Positions 1 to 9,345 of a stretch of 49,184 nucleotides of DNA are shown here, piece after piece. The notes beneath the pieces are model-generated. The model was not told where the DNA came from. It made no database searches and was given only the letters and a program-made list of their open reading frames with translations. The stretch spans positions 1 to 49,184 of the forward strand of contig PHCB01000017.1 of assembly GCA_002842095.1 (NCBI GenBank), given 5' to 3'. A program made the position numbers and the translations under genes. Source of the stretch: a candidate division BRC1 bacterium HGW-BRC1-1. GTDB lineage: Bacteria; Sumerlaeota; Sumerlaeia; Sumerlaeales; Sumerlaeaceae. The stretch's first letter is position 1. The number at the start of each line of letters is the position of its first letter.

Positions 1-1
1 T

Positions 2-1888
2 TTGGCGGCAGACGTCGCAACCGCCGTGGCCATCGATGCGGATAAAAATATTTACCTGACCGGCTACACATCCTCCCTCGATTTCCCCATCCAGCGCGCG
101 CTGTCTCCAAATCATATGGGCGGTGTTTACGACGCCTTCCTGATGAAACTTTCCCCCACGGGCAGCGCAGTAATTTCCTCCACCTACTACGGCGCCAGCG
201 GCAGCGATGAGGCATTGGCTCTGGCGGTGACTGCCACAGGACGCCCCGTCATCGGTGGCACCTCAACGTCATCCCTGCTTCCCCTCGTTAATTCCGAGGA
301 AGATTACCACTCCAATGGCGACGGCTTTCTTGCCACCTTCGCCCCCACTCTCGGTGCCATCGACTCTGCCTTCTACATCGGCGGCGACGGTGGCGAGGAC
401 ATTGTCTACGCGCTGGCGACCGATCCTCTTGATGGTCTGTACGCTGCGGGAATCACAGAGAGCAGCGACCTCTACACATACGGTGCCGCCCAATCCAGCA
501 TTGGCGGTGCGACGGATGGTTTCATCGCGATGTACGTCCCCACCACCACCATCGACGACTATGACAACTTCAACACGACGGCCGGGTGGGCGAATTTCGG
601 CCCGAACATTCCCGGCCTCGTAACGCTCGACCACGACGCCGCGAACTCCGCCTTGCGCGTCTACGTTTACGCCGACCCTACCCGCTACCGGATTTCCGGT
701 TGGATGACCGACCCCACCAACCTGCTACCCTATTCCGCCGTGGGCACCAATAACATCGTTCGAGCCAAGTTCTGGGTTTACACCACCGGGCAAACAAATC
801 CGGCGGCGCTGAATACCATCCCCAACATGCGCCTGCGTCTCTCAAACCGCTGGGCCGTGAACTCCATGCTGGAGGTCTTCAACCATCTGAACGTCGATCC
901 CGGCACCGATCCTCTTTCCAAAGAACTGCGCCCCAGCGCGGACCCCACCCGGCCCTCGCTGTACCGCGTGGATTTCGACCCCATCGATGTGCCCCAACTC
1001 GTAAACAATCCCAACACCGAGGGCATCTCGCGCGGGTTCGAGGCATTCTCCACGGACCCACAAGATAACGGCTACGTTGCGCTGACCGAGTCGACCATCG
1101 GCGTGTATCCCAGCTACATGCTCGACACGCCCATTTCTGCTCCGCACGAATGGTACACTACGAACACGTGGGCCGGCGGCCTGAAGCTGTCGCTGAACCT
1201 GGCAACGCTGCTGACCCAGACCCTCATCCCCGGCACCTTTCCCGGCGAAATGCCTGTTGAGGAAAATGACCCACTGACACCCGAGCCCACGTACTCGGAA
1301 AGCGCCGCCGGCGTTACCCTCGATACATCCGCGGTGCCCGCCAATTTAATCGGCGTGTTGTCGCGCGACTTCACCCCCGGAACCAACCGGGCGAATTACC
1401 TGCGCGTTGAGGAAGGCATCCAGTACCGCCTGCGCTACCATCTCACGTCGACCCAGCAATCCAACCTGAACGCCCAGATCCGTCTGCGGGCGCGAAGCGT
1501 GCAATTCTCCTGGGCACAAAAGCTCGAAATTGGCGGCGCGCTGGCCGCGGATAACCTGAGCAACACCATCGCCGCGCAGTCCCTGCCGGGCGTGGGATCG
1601 CAGAACCCCGATAAGGACTCCAACGAGAACGGTGGCTGGTATACGATGATCTTCCATTCGCCCCTGAACGCCGACATCAGGCCCGAGACCGGCGGCACGT
1701 TGGGTGCACGGATGCCAAACCTGTACGCGGAACCGGGCCCGGGCGTGAACGCCACCTCGCGGCGCGACCTGCGCGTAGGTTTGGATCTCCTCGACACCGC
1801 CAGCGTGAACCCGGCGTCGGTGGCCGAACAGGGCAACGTCACTGTGGACCGCATCGAGGTGACCGAGCACTACCTCGTGGATGATTAG
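2..1888 (+). CDS. SBBP beta-propeller repeat surface protein (5' truncated by window edge)
   Basis: The frame is open from the left edge, so the true start lies outside the window. The first ~170 visible residues hold SBBP-type repeats of the pattern V-A-x-D-x-x-x-N-x-Y-x-T-G-x-T-x-S-x-D-F-P, followed by weaker copies (GRPVIGGTS, GLYAAGITESSD). Such repeats form secreted or surface beta-propellers. The remaining ~450 residues, starting around DDYDNFNTTAGWANFG, look like extracellular beta-sandwich modules rich in Thr, Asn and Pro, but I do not recognise the family. There is no PEP-CTERM or other sorting tail at the C-terminus, which ends HYLVDD. It converges on the minus-strand operon with a small hairpin in the gap. 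A role as adhesin or extracellular binding protein is inference. Confidence 0.75.
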   Translation: MAADVATAVAIDADKNIYLTGYTSSLDFPIQRALSPNHMGGVYDAFLMKLSPTGSAVISSTYYGASGSDEALALAVTATGRPVIGGTSTSSLLPLVNSEEDYHSNGDGFLATFAPTLGAIDSAFYIGGDGGEDIVYALATDPLDGLYAAGITESSDLYTYGAAQSSIGGATDGFIAMYVPTTTIDDYDNFNTTAGWANFGPNIPGLVTLDHDAANSALRVYVYADPTRYRISGWMTDPTNLLPYSAVGTNNIVRAKFWVYTTGQTNPAALNTIPNMRLRLSNRWAVNSMLEVFNHLNVDPGTDPLSKELRPSADPTRPSLYRVDFDPIDVPQLVNNPNTEGISRGFEAFSTDPQDNGYVALTESTIGVYPSYMLDTPISAPHEWYTTNTWAGGLKLSLNLATLLTQTLIPGTFPGEMPVEENDPLTPEPTYSESAAGVTLDTSAVPANLIGVLSRDFTPGTNRANYLRVEEGIQYRLRYHLTSTQQSNLNAQIRLRARSVQFSWAQKLEIGGALAADNLSNTIAAQSLPGVGSQNPDKDSNENGGWYTMIFHSPLNADIRPETGGTLGARMPNLYAEPGPGVNATSRRDLRVGLDLLDTASVNPASVAEQGNVTVDRIEVTEHYLVDD

Positions 1889-1892
1889 CAGA

Positions 1893-1909
1893 AGGCACTG
1901 ACAGTGCCT
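1893..1909. terminator. Hairpin between convergent genes, possible bidirectional terminator
   Basis: A perfect 7-bp stem (AGGCACT / AGTGCCT) with a 3-base GAC loop fills most of the 28-bp gap between the stop of the SBBP gene and the stop of the minus-strand operon. There is no U-tract on either side, so intrinsic termination is plausible but unproven. Confidence 0.4.
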
Positions 1910-1916
1910 CGTTCAG

Positions 1917-2588
1917 CTACTCCGTCACCACGCCCCACAACCAGCGGTCGCCTTCCAACAGATGCAACACCCAACCGGGTTCGAGGGCCATGGGGGTGCT
2001 CAGTTGGAGGCGCATGCGGGGCCATGCTGACAGAGCCGGTGGTCCGGTGGCGGCAACATCCTCCGCCAGACCCCGAGCGGTGAACGCTACGCGTTTCATC
2101 AGATAATAAAACAGAATGCCCGTTTCTGGCAGATGCGACCCGGGCAGCAGCGCCACGGTTCGTTCGCTTACCAGGTTTGTCGTTCCCGGTTCGGTTATCA
2201 AAAACCCGTTCGTCAGGCGCTCTTCGAGCATCGAATCCGAGTTCACTCGGAAAACAAGAAACGGCGTTTCCATCTGATGCAGCATCGTGCGGAACGTGCG
2301 CTTCAAGCGGATGTTGCCGGTTTGAGTTACTGTCATGGGCAGTCGCAGACCGCAATTCACCGCCTCGGCTTGCCATGGCGTGTGCACGGTGATGTTCCCG
2401 AAATTGAAACAATGCAGCACCGACATGCCGTCGACCCGATGCGATGTATCCACCAGCCCCCAAAAGCGCGCTTCGCTCTTCGGAATCTGATTCGCGGCCT
2501 CCACTAACTCTTGCAGAGTCGCCTGATCAAGGTGGGGCACGAGGCCGTGGGATTTTCTCCACATTTTTTCAAGAGCTTCATGATTCAC
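1917..2588 (-). CDS. Unknown 223-aa protein at the distal end of the polysaccharide operon
   Basis: I do not recognise this family. The GTG start at 2588 overlaps the TGA of the cysteine desulfurase by 4 bases (GTGA), giving a protein beginning MNHEALEKMWRKSHGL. The frame stays open upstream inside the desulfurase gene, but the overlap start fits the habit of this operon. The protein is soluble-looking, with no signal peptide or membrane segment. It is mixed alpha/beta with a basic patch (TGNIRLKRTFRTMLHQ) and a C-terminus rich in Trp and Leu (PGWVLHLLEGDRWLWGVV). It is the last gene of the run and was probably co-translated with the desulfurase. It could be a regulator or partner of it, but nothing in the sequence proves a function. 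Confidence 0.6.
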   Translation of the reverse strand: MNHEALEKMWRKSHGLVPHLDQATLQELVEAANQIPKSEARFWGLVDTSHRVDGMSVLHCFNFGNITVHTPWQAEAVNCGLRLPMTVTQTGNIRLKRTFRTMLHQMETPFLVFRVNSDSMLEERLTNGFLITEPGTTNLVSERTVALLPGSHLPETGILFYYLMKRVAFTARGLAEDVAATGPPALSAWPRMRLQLSTPMALEPGWVLHLLEGDRWLWGVVTE

Positions 2589-3769
2589 GGTTGTGGTTCG
2601 CCTCCTGACCTCACCAAACGACGCACTGCCGCCGCCGTGATGCGAGCCGCTTGTCTGATCTCGTCTTCCGTCTGCTGCCGGCTGACCGCGAACCGCAAAG
2701 CGCCCGCCTGAAGTTGCGCAGAAACGCCCATGGCCGCGAGCACATGGGAGGCAGACACGACTCCCGAATGGCATGCCGACGTGCTCGACACACAAACCCC
2801 ATCAAGATCACACGCAATCTGCAAGTCTTCCTTGTTGCGCACACCCGGAAACGACAGATTGAAAATGCCCGACATGCGCCGGTCGTGGTCGGTTGCCCCG
2901 TTCAGAGAGGAGGCCGTTCCCTGCGTCTTTAACTCATCGAGGAACGCGGCCTCCAACATCGTCGCATGGACCCGATGTTTTTCCGGTGCCGGAGCCAGAG
3001 CCACGGCGCAAGCAAAGCCGGCGGCGGCGGCAACATCTTCCGTCCCGGCCCGGCGAAATTTTTCCTGCGCACCACCCACCAACAACGGGTCGAACTCCGA
3101 GCCGTCGCGCACGAACAGAAACGCCGCGCCGCGCGGACCATGAATCTTGTGGGCCGCCGTGGTGAGAAAATCCACCGGCAGGTCGCGCACCGACAACGCG
3201 GTTTTGGTGTAGCTCTGCACCACGTCCAAATGCAGCAACATGCGGGGATGGTTCAATCGCACGCGACGAAGCAAATCCAAATCCTGTAGCACTCCCGTTT
3301 CGTTGTTACAGTGGAGCAACGTGAGCAGGTGCACCGGTTGAGCGAGGGCCTGTTCCAGTTCGTGTTCAAGCAACCGCCCGTCGGTGTCCACGCCGATCTC
3401 GACCACCTCGAGACCGTCGCCGCGCTGCCGCTTCTCCCATTCCAGCACGGTGCGCACGCTGGCGTGTTCGCAAGCCGACGTGACCACACGCACGACCTCT
3501 CGGGGGTTCTGCGATGCCAGCCGCGAGATGACTCCGCTCACCACCAGATTGTTGGCTTCTGTGCCGCTGGACGTGAGGACAATCTCCGAGGGCCGCGCCT
3601 CCAGGGACGCAGCCAGCACCTCGCGGGCCCGCGCCAGTTCTGCCCCCGCCCGCCGCCCCGCTGCATGGATGCTCGAAGGATTGCCGAAGCAATCGCGCGC
3701 GACCCGCGCCATGGTCTCCAGCGCCTCTGGCAACGGCTGCGTGGTGGCGCAGTTGTCGAGATAGATCAT
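2585..3769 (-). CDS. Cysteine desulfurase, IscS/NifS-like (PLP-dependent)
   Basis: This 394-aa fold-type I PLP enzyme should move sulfur from cysteine to its own active-site cysteine for Fe-S cluster or thio-cofactor synthesis. It begins MIYLDNCATT, the usual family start. Residues SSGTEANN (68-75) and CNNETGV (154-160) are hallmark cofactor-pocket motifs. Lys208 in AAHKIHGP is the PLP lysine, and Cys333 in SSTSACHSG is the catalytic cysteine. The ATG at 3769 overlaps the preceding glycosyltransferase stop by ATGA; an upstream in-frame ATG at 3790 would add seven residues (MGVGETA) and is less likely. No IscU, Fe-S regulator or tRNA-thiolation gene lies nearby. Its presence at the end of a polysaccharide operon is unusual. 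Confidence 0.92.
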   Translation of the reverse strand: MIYLDNCATTQPLPEALETMARVARDCFGNPSSIHAAGRRAGAELARAREVLAASLEARPSEIVLTSSGTEANNLVVSGVISRLASQNPREVVRVVTSACEHASVRTVLEWEKRQRGDGLEVVEIGVDTDGRLLEHELEQALAQPVHLLTLLHCNNETGVLQDLDLLRRVRLNHPRMLLHLDVVQSYTKTALSVRDLPVDFLTTAAHKIHGPRGAAFLFVRDGSEFDPLLVGGAQEKFRRAGTEDVAAAAGFACAVALAPAPEKHRVHATMLEAAFLDELKTQGTASSLNGATDHDRRMSGIFNLSFPGVRNKEDLQIACDLDGVCVSSTSACHSGVVSASHVLAAMGVSAQLQAGALRFAVSRQQTEDEIRQAARITAAAVRRLVRSGGEPQP

Positions 3770-5412
3770 CGCGGTTTCTCCAACACCCACAGTTCGCTCC
3801 AGAGCATCAAACTGCGTCGGGCCGAAGCCGCATCCTCGATGGCCATTTCCGTGAAACCAACACGCCGCGCTCCGGCCTTCCTCCAGCGGGCCACCGTGTC
3901 GTGACCAGCCTCACCGCCGAGCCTCTGCGACCGTGCTGTTAGGAGAAGCGCGGACGGGAGCGAGCCGGTCGTGACCGGGTCGTCCAACGCACCGTAACCC
4001 TTCAGCGCCGCCATGCCATGCGTAACGAAATCAAATGTGGGATGGGCCATCATTTCTTCCGGCACCCAAATCGTCTTGATGCCATCACCGGACTGCAAAA
4101 CCAGTTGGGCCGGATCGTAAAACATCTCGGTGTTGAACTCGCGGCGCACCTCAGCCGATTGAGGAAAACGCCGGAAATAGCTGTCGAGTTGAAGGGCTGC
4201 GAAAACCACCAGAACCAGTCCGAGAATTCCCCTGCGGGTTACTATGGACAGCCCACCGCGCGCCATGCCTCCGTCGGCCACCTTCATGCCCAACACCATG
4301 GCCAGTATGGCTGCGGGCGCAGCCGCCAGCATCCGCAAGATGTTCGGCGCGCCAAAGGAGAACACGCTCGTGAGCGCCATCAACCCGAGCCACGCCGGCA
4401 CCACAAACGCCGTTTGGTTGCGCGTAATATTAACCAGACACCACCCGATCCCGACAAAGAACAGAAGACCCGTTGCCCAATCGAACACCGGAGCCAGGGG
4501 CAGGTTGTGCTTGCCCACATGATCCCCGCGCAAGCTCCACATCAGTGCGATGCCGCGTGCGTTTGCACCCACATCACGCAGCACCTCGCCTGTCGTCTTG
4601 CGAACTTCCTGCGTGGATTTTATCCCAGATGTATCGGTCACTTCGACCTGCTTCACGAACATCGAAACTTCATCTGTCCGCCCGTGGAAGTGCCACGGGT
4701 TGCGCACGTAATCCACCCCCAGCGGAGCAAACACCACGCCTGCCGCAGCGGCGATCATCGCGAGGCCGCGCCAGTCGCGCCGCAGGTTCATTTCTCCCCG
4801 CGCCAACAGCCACAGCACCCACCCGCCGAGAAGCACGGGCACGAGACGAAACGAGATATACGTGTACATCCCGCCGCCGAGCATCGCGCCGCAGAGCAGC
4901 GCGTCGACGAGCCGCCGCCGCTCGCGCCAGCGGAGGAAAAACCAGACAACCCCCAGCAGAAAAAACGGCGCGAGAAGCGTGCGGAAAACGGTCCGACTGA
5001 AATGCACATGCCAGCGAAACACCGACAGCGCCAGCGTGGCGACCAAACCCCAACCCGCGCCACCCAGCAAGCGCTTCGCCACGGGATAAAACAGCGCCAC
5101 CGTGGCCACGCCCCACAGGGCGCTCACGATTCGCGCCTTGACCACGGAATGTCCGAACAGCGCAAAAAAGCCCGCCAGCGAGTACATATAAAGGGGTTCG
5201 CGGGGATGCATCTCCGTGGCGAAAAAGATGGGCCAGTGGCCGCGACCGATGCTCAATGCGTCAAGGCCGTTGATGGCCTCGTCGTACCACATGCCCGGCG
5301 GAATGGAACCGATGCCAAGCAAACGCACCACCGCCGCAATCCCCACGATCAGCACCAGCAAAATTCCGCGTCTGCGGGGCGTGTCCCATTGTCCGCTAAA
5401 AAATGCCCTCAC
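3766..5412 (-). CDS. GT-C fold membrane glycosyltransferase (GT39/ArnT-like)
   Basis: This is a 548-aa integral membrane protein of the dolichyl-mannosyltransferase/ArnT type, which transfers a sugar from a polyprenyl-phosphate donor at the outer face of the inner membrane. After the first membrane helix (ILLVLIVGIAAVVRLLGIGS) comes the characteristic loop WYDEAINGLDAL, whose Asp-Glu pair matches the catalytic acidic loop of GT-C enzymes, followed by EMHPREPLYMY. About ten further hydrophobic helices precede a C-terminal soluble stretch (FDFVTHGMAALKGYG onward). The GTG at 5412 (GTG AGG GCA) overlaps the upstream stop by GTGA; longer in-frame extensions lack support. It probably adds a residue to lipid-linked intermediates of the operon's polysaccharide; the sugar is unknown. 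Confidence 0.82.
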   Translation of the reverse strand: MRAFFSGQWDTPRRRGILLVLIVGIAAVVRLLGIGSIPPGMWYDEAINGLDALSIGRGHWPIFFATEMHPREPLYMYSLAGFFALFGHSVVKARIVSALWGVATVALFYPVAKRLLGGAGWGLVATLALSVFRWHVHFSRTVFRTLLAPFFLLGVVWFFLRWRERRRLVDALLCGAMLGGGMYTYISFRLVPVLLGGWVLWLLARGEMNLRRDWRGLAMIAAAAGVVFAPLGVDYVRNPWHFHGRTDEVSMFVKQVEVTDTSGIKSTQEVRKTTGEVLRDVGANARGIALMWSLRGDHVGKHNLPLAPVFDWATGLLFFVGIGWCLVNITRNQTAFVVPAWLGLMALTSVFSFGAPNILRMLAAAPAAILAMVLGMKVADGGMARGGLSIVTRRGILGLVLVVFAALQLDSYFRRFPQSAEVRREFNTEMFYDPAQLVLQSGDGIKTIWVPEEMMAHPTFDFVTHGMAALKGYGALDDPVTTGSLPSALLLTARSQRLGGEAGHDTVARWRKAGARRVGFTEMAIEDAASARRSLMLWSELWVLEKPR

Positions 5413-6458
5413 AGAGCCAACCCCGCCGCCAGCAAAGCTCGCTTCAGATCCGCCGCAAGGCGCTCGTCGGTGAACGCTTCGGCGCGCTTCGCACCTGCGC
5501 GGCGCAGTGCATCCAACCACGTCGGATCGGTCAGCAACCCGCCCACCAATTCAACCCACTCGGCCATGTCCTTGCCGCGATGCACCAATCCGCCCCCACC
5601 CACCGTTTCCGCCACAGCACCCGCGTCATACGCCACCACGGGCACACCGGCGAACATCGCCTCCACCAGCGGCATGCCGAACCCCTCGTGTTCGCTGGCC
5701 GAGATAAACATATCCACATCGGCGTACATCGCGAGCGGGTCATCCACATGGCCCATCAGATGCACGTTGCCAGCCTGAGCGGCGAGCCGCTCCACAACAA
5801 ACGCATAGCGCGGGCATCCTTTAATCGATCCGACCAGCTTGAGCGTGACTCCCGGAAAACCCGCGCGCTTCAACCCCGCCGCAAGCTGGATGAGGTGATG
5901 CTGGCACTTATTCGGAGCCACCCGTCCGATGAACAGCAGCCTCGGATTCTCAGCATCCAAATCGTGCTGCCGCCTCGGCGGTTGACGCACAAAATTGCCC
6001 ACAATTTCTCCCGCCGGTAAACCCGCCGCCTGCGCTTCGGTGGCGTTGAACGTGGACGGCGACACGCAGACCTCCGCCCGGCCCGCCAGCAGCGCCAATT
6101 CATCGCGGCCCCGCTGCAACTGGGCGGCAAGTTCGGCATCATACGGCAAGTAAAACGCCGGTGGGGTTACGTTCTGATAGCGCACAAACAGCGGTTCGGA
6201 TCGCTCCTGCAAAAATTTTGTGATGGGCGACAACGCCGAGTACTCGTAAATCACCGCAGCCACCGGGCATCGGGCAGCAGACGCAGCAAAGGTTTCATAG
6301 TGAGCCGCCATCTTTCGCGCCGCCGGACTCGCATGGGCGTGATCCGTGAACAACTGCGATTCGACTCCCCACTCACGCAACGTATCGCGAATTTTCATCG
6401 CGTCATACGAGACACCATCACCCTCGTACATTCCGGCCAGAAACACATCAACTCGCAT
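5409..6458 (-). CDS. Glycosyltransferase family 4 (GT-B)
   Basis: This 349-aa retaining GT-B enzyme has a C-terminal Rossmann domain containing LLFIGRVAPNKCQHHLI and the family EX7E region EHEGFGMPLVEAM, where the two glutamates bind the nucleotide-sugar phosphates. The N-terminal acceptor domain starts MRVDVFLAGMYEGDGVS. The ATG at 6458 overlaps the end of the upstream glycosyltransferase by 11 bases in another frame. The protein is cytoplasmic or peripheral to the inner membrane and should extend the lipid-linked glycan exported by the downstream-encoded functions of this operon. Donor and acceptor cannot be read from sequence. It is only distantly similar to the two other GT4 enzymes in the run, so each probably makes a different linkage. 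Confidence 0.88.
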   Translation of the reverse strand: MRVDVFLAGMYEGDGVSYDAMKIRDTLREWGVESQLFTDHAHASPAARKMAAHYETFAASAARCPVAAVIYEYSALSPITKFLQERSEPLFVRYQNVTPPAFYLPYDAELAAQLQRGRDELALLAGRAEVCVSPSTFNATEAQAAGLPAGEIVGNFVRQPPRRQHDLDAENPRLLFIGRVAPNKCQHHLIQLAAGLKRAGFPGVTLKLVGSIKGCPRYAFVVERLAAQAGNVHLMGHVDDPLAMYADVDMFISASEHEGFGMPLVEAMFAGVPVVAYDAGAVAETVGGGGLVHRGKDMAEWVELVGGLLTDPTWLDALRRAGAKRAEAFTDERLAADLKRALLAAGLAL

Positions 6459-7620
6459 GGGGGGCCGCCTCCGCGAGAAAATCCTGAAGCGCCTCAATCC
6501 GACGCGACCATGCAAAATTTTCAGCCACATAACGACGGCCATTCTCACCCAGAGCCTGACGCACATCGGCGCGCTGCTCCAGCAGCAACACCGCTTCCAC
6601 GAACTCTGCTGTGCCGGCGTAATGCAGACCACAGCGCCCCGCCTCCACATGGCCGCGCGTCACGGCGCAACGGCTGTTCACCAAGCCGGGGGTCCCCACG
6701 GCCAGCGCTTCCAGCAGCGCGATGGAGAAACTCTCCAGCCGCGACGGCATGACCAGCGCCGCGGCCTTGCGCAGCGTCTCCCATTTCTGAGCCTCGCTCA
6801 AAAATCCCAGATCGCGCACACCTTCCGATCCCGCCGGAATCGCATCGCCCTTACCGGCCACCCACAATTCCATCCGCCCGCCCTGACGCCGATATTCTGC
6901 GAACATGTTGCACAAATCGGTGAATCCCTTGGGGACCGAACGACGCCCCAGATAAAGCAAAGCGGGTGCTCTCTCGGGCACTTCCGGCAACGCGGATTTG
7001 GACTCAGCCGGCAACTCACCCCCCATGCCCACCACCGCCGATTTCGTCGCTGCCAGATGCATCGCCCGCGCCAGTACTCGTTCGCCCTCCGCGTTAAAGA
7101 TGACTCCGGCAGCGCGTTGAAACATATCAGCGGTCAACTTCATGTGCGCGTAACCTTCGTCGTGCAGACAGGGCCAGAGTATCGCGCGTCCCTCAGCCGC
7201 ATGCACCACTGCGCGGGTCAACCCGAACGGATAGGGCAGCGCCACCACCGCCCGATTTTCCAGCCGCGATTCCAGCGCATCCACCAGCGCGGCCGAATTG
7301 ATCGACTCGTGGAAAAACGCCGCCTCCTCGCGGTAGCTCAGCACATCACCCCGCATCAATCGCTCGTTCAGACCGCCGAAAATATTCCGACTTCCCCGGT
7401 CCACCTCAAACCGCTCCACCGCAAAACCCGCGTCGTCCATCGTGCGACCTGCCGGATGGTGATTCTCGTACCAATCCGCATTGTGGTCGCGACTGCAGGT
7501 TGTCAGCACCTCCACGTCATGCCCCGCCGCAGACAATCTCACGCAATATTCCCGACACAGCGTTTCAGCCCCGCCTCCCAACTCGCGTCCAAACCACGGG
7601 ATGACGAAGCTGATTCTCAC
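6448..7620 (-). CDS. Glycosyltransferase family 4 (GT-B)
   Basis: This 390-aa GT-B protein starts MRISFVIPWFGRELGGGAET, where the Gly-rich loop after the first strand is typical of GT4 acceptor domains. The C-terminal half contains LLYLGRRSVPKGF and PSRLESFSIALLEALAVGTPGLV, an EX7E motif (E-S-F-S-I-A-L-L-E). The GTG start overlaps the Wzt stop by GTGA, implying coupled translation. It lies directly after the exporter genes. The likely role is addition of one sugar of the exported polysaccharide at the cytoplasmic face of the membrane; the specificity is unknown. Confidence 0.88.
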   Translation of the reverse strand: MRISFVIPWFGRELGGGAETLCREYCVRLSAAGHDVEVLTTCSRDHNADWYENHHPAGRTMDDAGFAVERFEVDRGSRNIFGGLNERLMRGDVLSYREEAAFFHESINSAALVDALESRLENRAVVALPYPFGLTRAVVHAAEGRAILWPCLHDEGYAHMKLTADMFQRAAGVIFNAEGERVLARAMHLAATKSAVVGMGGELPAESKSALPEVPERAPALLYLGRRSVPKGFTDLCNMFAEYRRQGGRMELWVAGKGDAIPAGSEGVRDLGFLSEAQKWETLRKAAALVMPSRLESFSIALLEALAVGTPGLVNSRCAVTRGHVEAGRCGLHYAGTAEFVEAVLLLEQRADVRQALGENGRRYVAENFAWSRRIEALQDFLAEAAPHAS

Positions 7621-9341
7621 CGCGAGTCCTTCGCCCCGACCCGCGCCACCATCAAGCCCAACGCCCGCGGGTCGCCGCCCTCGTCATTGTTCCAGTCCGA
7701 GGGGACCCAAGTGCGATCCACCGTCAGCATCACCTTGACCACACGTCCCCGCATCGTCGGCGTAACGGGCACTTCCAGCGTGGTCCATTCAGTGTGATTC
7801 AATTCCGTGCACGCCTCATCGCCACGATCCACGCGCAGGGATGCGCGCACCGGATGCGTCGCCACATCAGGATGGCCAGACCGGAAGCGCACTTCCACCG
7901 TTTCGGCTTCCTCGCCCACGCGCACAAACGCCCATGCACTGCGCCCCATCCAACGTTGCCAGTGGTCGCCGTTGCGCTCCGCACCGTACCAATCTCCCGC
8001 GAGGAAGCGCAGTTCCGCCGGACCCGGTTCGAGTACTTGCAGAGCGTCGGGATACAACTTCTCGCGCATTTCTGCGGCCCCGGTTTCCTTCGCCAGACCC
8101 TGTGTTACGGTCACTTCCGTGGGCAGATTCAACAACCCGATGGTCTCCACCACACCGGTCACTTCAAACACGGCCGCATCGGTGTGGTAATCGTAATAGT
8201 GTCCCTCGACGGTGTGCACCGCAAAGCTGGCGGAGTATATCCCGGCGCCCAGATGCAACGGCAAATCGAACACCACTTCCGCCGTCTGATCATGCTCGAA
8301 CCGTCCGGTAGCCTGCTTGCGCAGCATCGTGTTCGTGCCGAAAATTTCCACGCCGAACCGGTTCTTCAGCAGCAATCCGAAAATCGGGTCATCCACCACC
8401 GTGTCGAAATGCACGTTCATGCGGAATCGTGCCGGATCGCCCGAGATGAGCTTGTCGGTTGCCCGGCCCTTGCCATCCTCCACCGAGAAATTGGTGATGA
8501 CCGCCTGAAAAGATCCAAACCGTTTGTCGTCGCGGGCACCGTCGCGCTCCACTGCGCCCACCGCATGAAAACGTGTTACGTTGCCGTCCGTCCCGTCGGC
8601 CGCCGTCAGGCGCTCTGCCACATTGAGCAGATAAGCATGCACAACATCCTTCGGCGGGCCGTCGCTCATCAGCCGCCCACGATCGAGATAAATTGCGCGA
8701 TCACACAAGCCGAGAATCATGTTGGTGTCGTGACTCACGAAAACGATGGTCACACCCGCGCGGCGCATCTCGCGGATTCGGGCCAGACAACGATGCGCAA
8801 ACACGGCGTCGCCCACGGCCAGCGCTTCGTCCACCAGCAGCACATCCGGATGCGCGCTCACCGCCACCGCAAAAGCCAGCCGCACGAACATCCCCGACGA
8901 ATACGTACGCACGGGCATTTCGAGATACTGACCCAGTTCGCAGAATCGCGCGATTTCTTCGTACGCCCTCAACGCTTGCGCCTGCGTGAAGCCGAGGATC
9001 TCAGCGTTCAGCAGCGCGTTCTGTCGCCCCGTGAAATCCGGATGAAACCCCGCGCCCAGTTCGATGATGGATGCCACCGTGCCGCGAATCAGCACCTCAC
9101 CCGAGGTGGGCTCAACGATTCCGCCCAGCACTTTCAACAGTGTGCTTTTGCCCGCGCCGTTGGGCCCGACAACCCCCAGCGCGCTGCCCGGTTCCAGCGA
9201 GAAACTAACGTCTTCCAACGCGGTGAAATCACGCCCGCCCCGAACCGAGGCCGGTGCCACGGCCGCCCTCAGGCGCTTGAAGGGACTGCCAAAAACTCGA
9301 TACCGTTTCGTCAGACTGCGCACATCCACCACGGTTGTCAT
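7617..9341 (-). CDS. wzt: Wzt-type polysaccharide export ABC ATPase with two C-terminal domains
   Basis: The nucleotide-binding subunit of an O-antigen/teichoic-acid-type ABC exporter. Residues 1-245 are the ABC domain: Walker A GPNGAGKST (59-67), signature YSSGM (147-151), Walker B VLLVDEA (167-173) and switch His204. Residues ~270-430 fit the Wzt C-terminal carbohydrate-binding beta-sandwich, which in O9a/O8 systems reads the chain terminus. Unusually, another ~130 residues follow, containing WYGAERNGDHWQRWMGRSAW, which looks like a further beta-sandwich and makes the protein 574 aa where Wzt proteins are usually 400-450. The ATG at 9341 lies 4 bases after the permease stop; the open frame extends further upstream but only into the permease gene. 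Confidence 0.93.
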   Translation of the reverse strand: MTTVVDVRSLTKRYRVFGSPFKRLRAAVAPASVRGGRDFTALEDVSFSLEPGSALGVVGPNGAGKSTLLKVLGGIVEPTSGEVLIRGTVASIIELGAGFHPDFTGRQNALLNAEILGFTQAQALRAYEEIARFCELGQYLEMPVRTYSSGMFVRLAFAVAVSAHPDVLLVDEALAVGDAVFAHRCLARIREMRRAGVTIVFVSHDTNMILGLCDRAIYLDRGRLMSDGPPKDVVHAYLLNVAERLTAADGTDGNVTRFHAVGAVERDGARDDKRFGSFQAVITNFSVEDGKGRATDKLISGDPARFRMNVHFDTVVDDPIFGLLLKNRFGVEIFGTNTMLRKQATGRFEHDQTAEVVFDLPLHLGAGIYSASFAVHTVEGHYYDYHTDAAVFEVTGVVETIGLLNLPTEVTVTQGLAKETGAAEMREKLYPDALQVLEPGPAELRFLAGDWYGAERNGDHWQRWMGRSAWAFVRVGEEAETVEVRFRSGHPDVATHPVRASLRVDRGDEACTELNHTEWTTLEVPVTPTMRGRVVKVMLTVDRTWVPSDWNNDEGGDPRALGLMVARVGAKDSR

Positions 9342-9345
9342 GGTC

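Noticed and set aside
4018-5778. 586-aa plus-strand open frame
   Set aside because: Antisense to the GT-C and GT4 genes; His/Pro/Arg/Gln-rich with no family features, typical of a shadow frame in GC-rich DNA.
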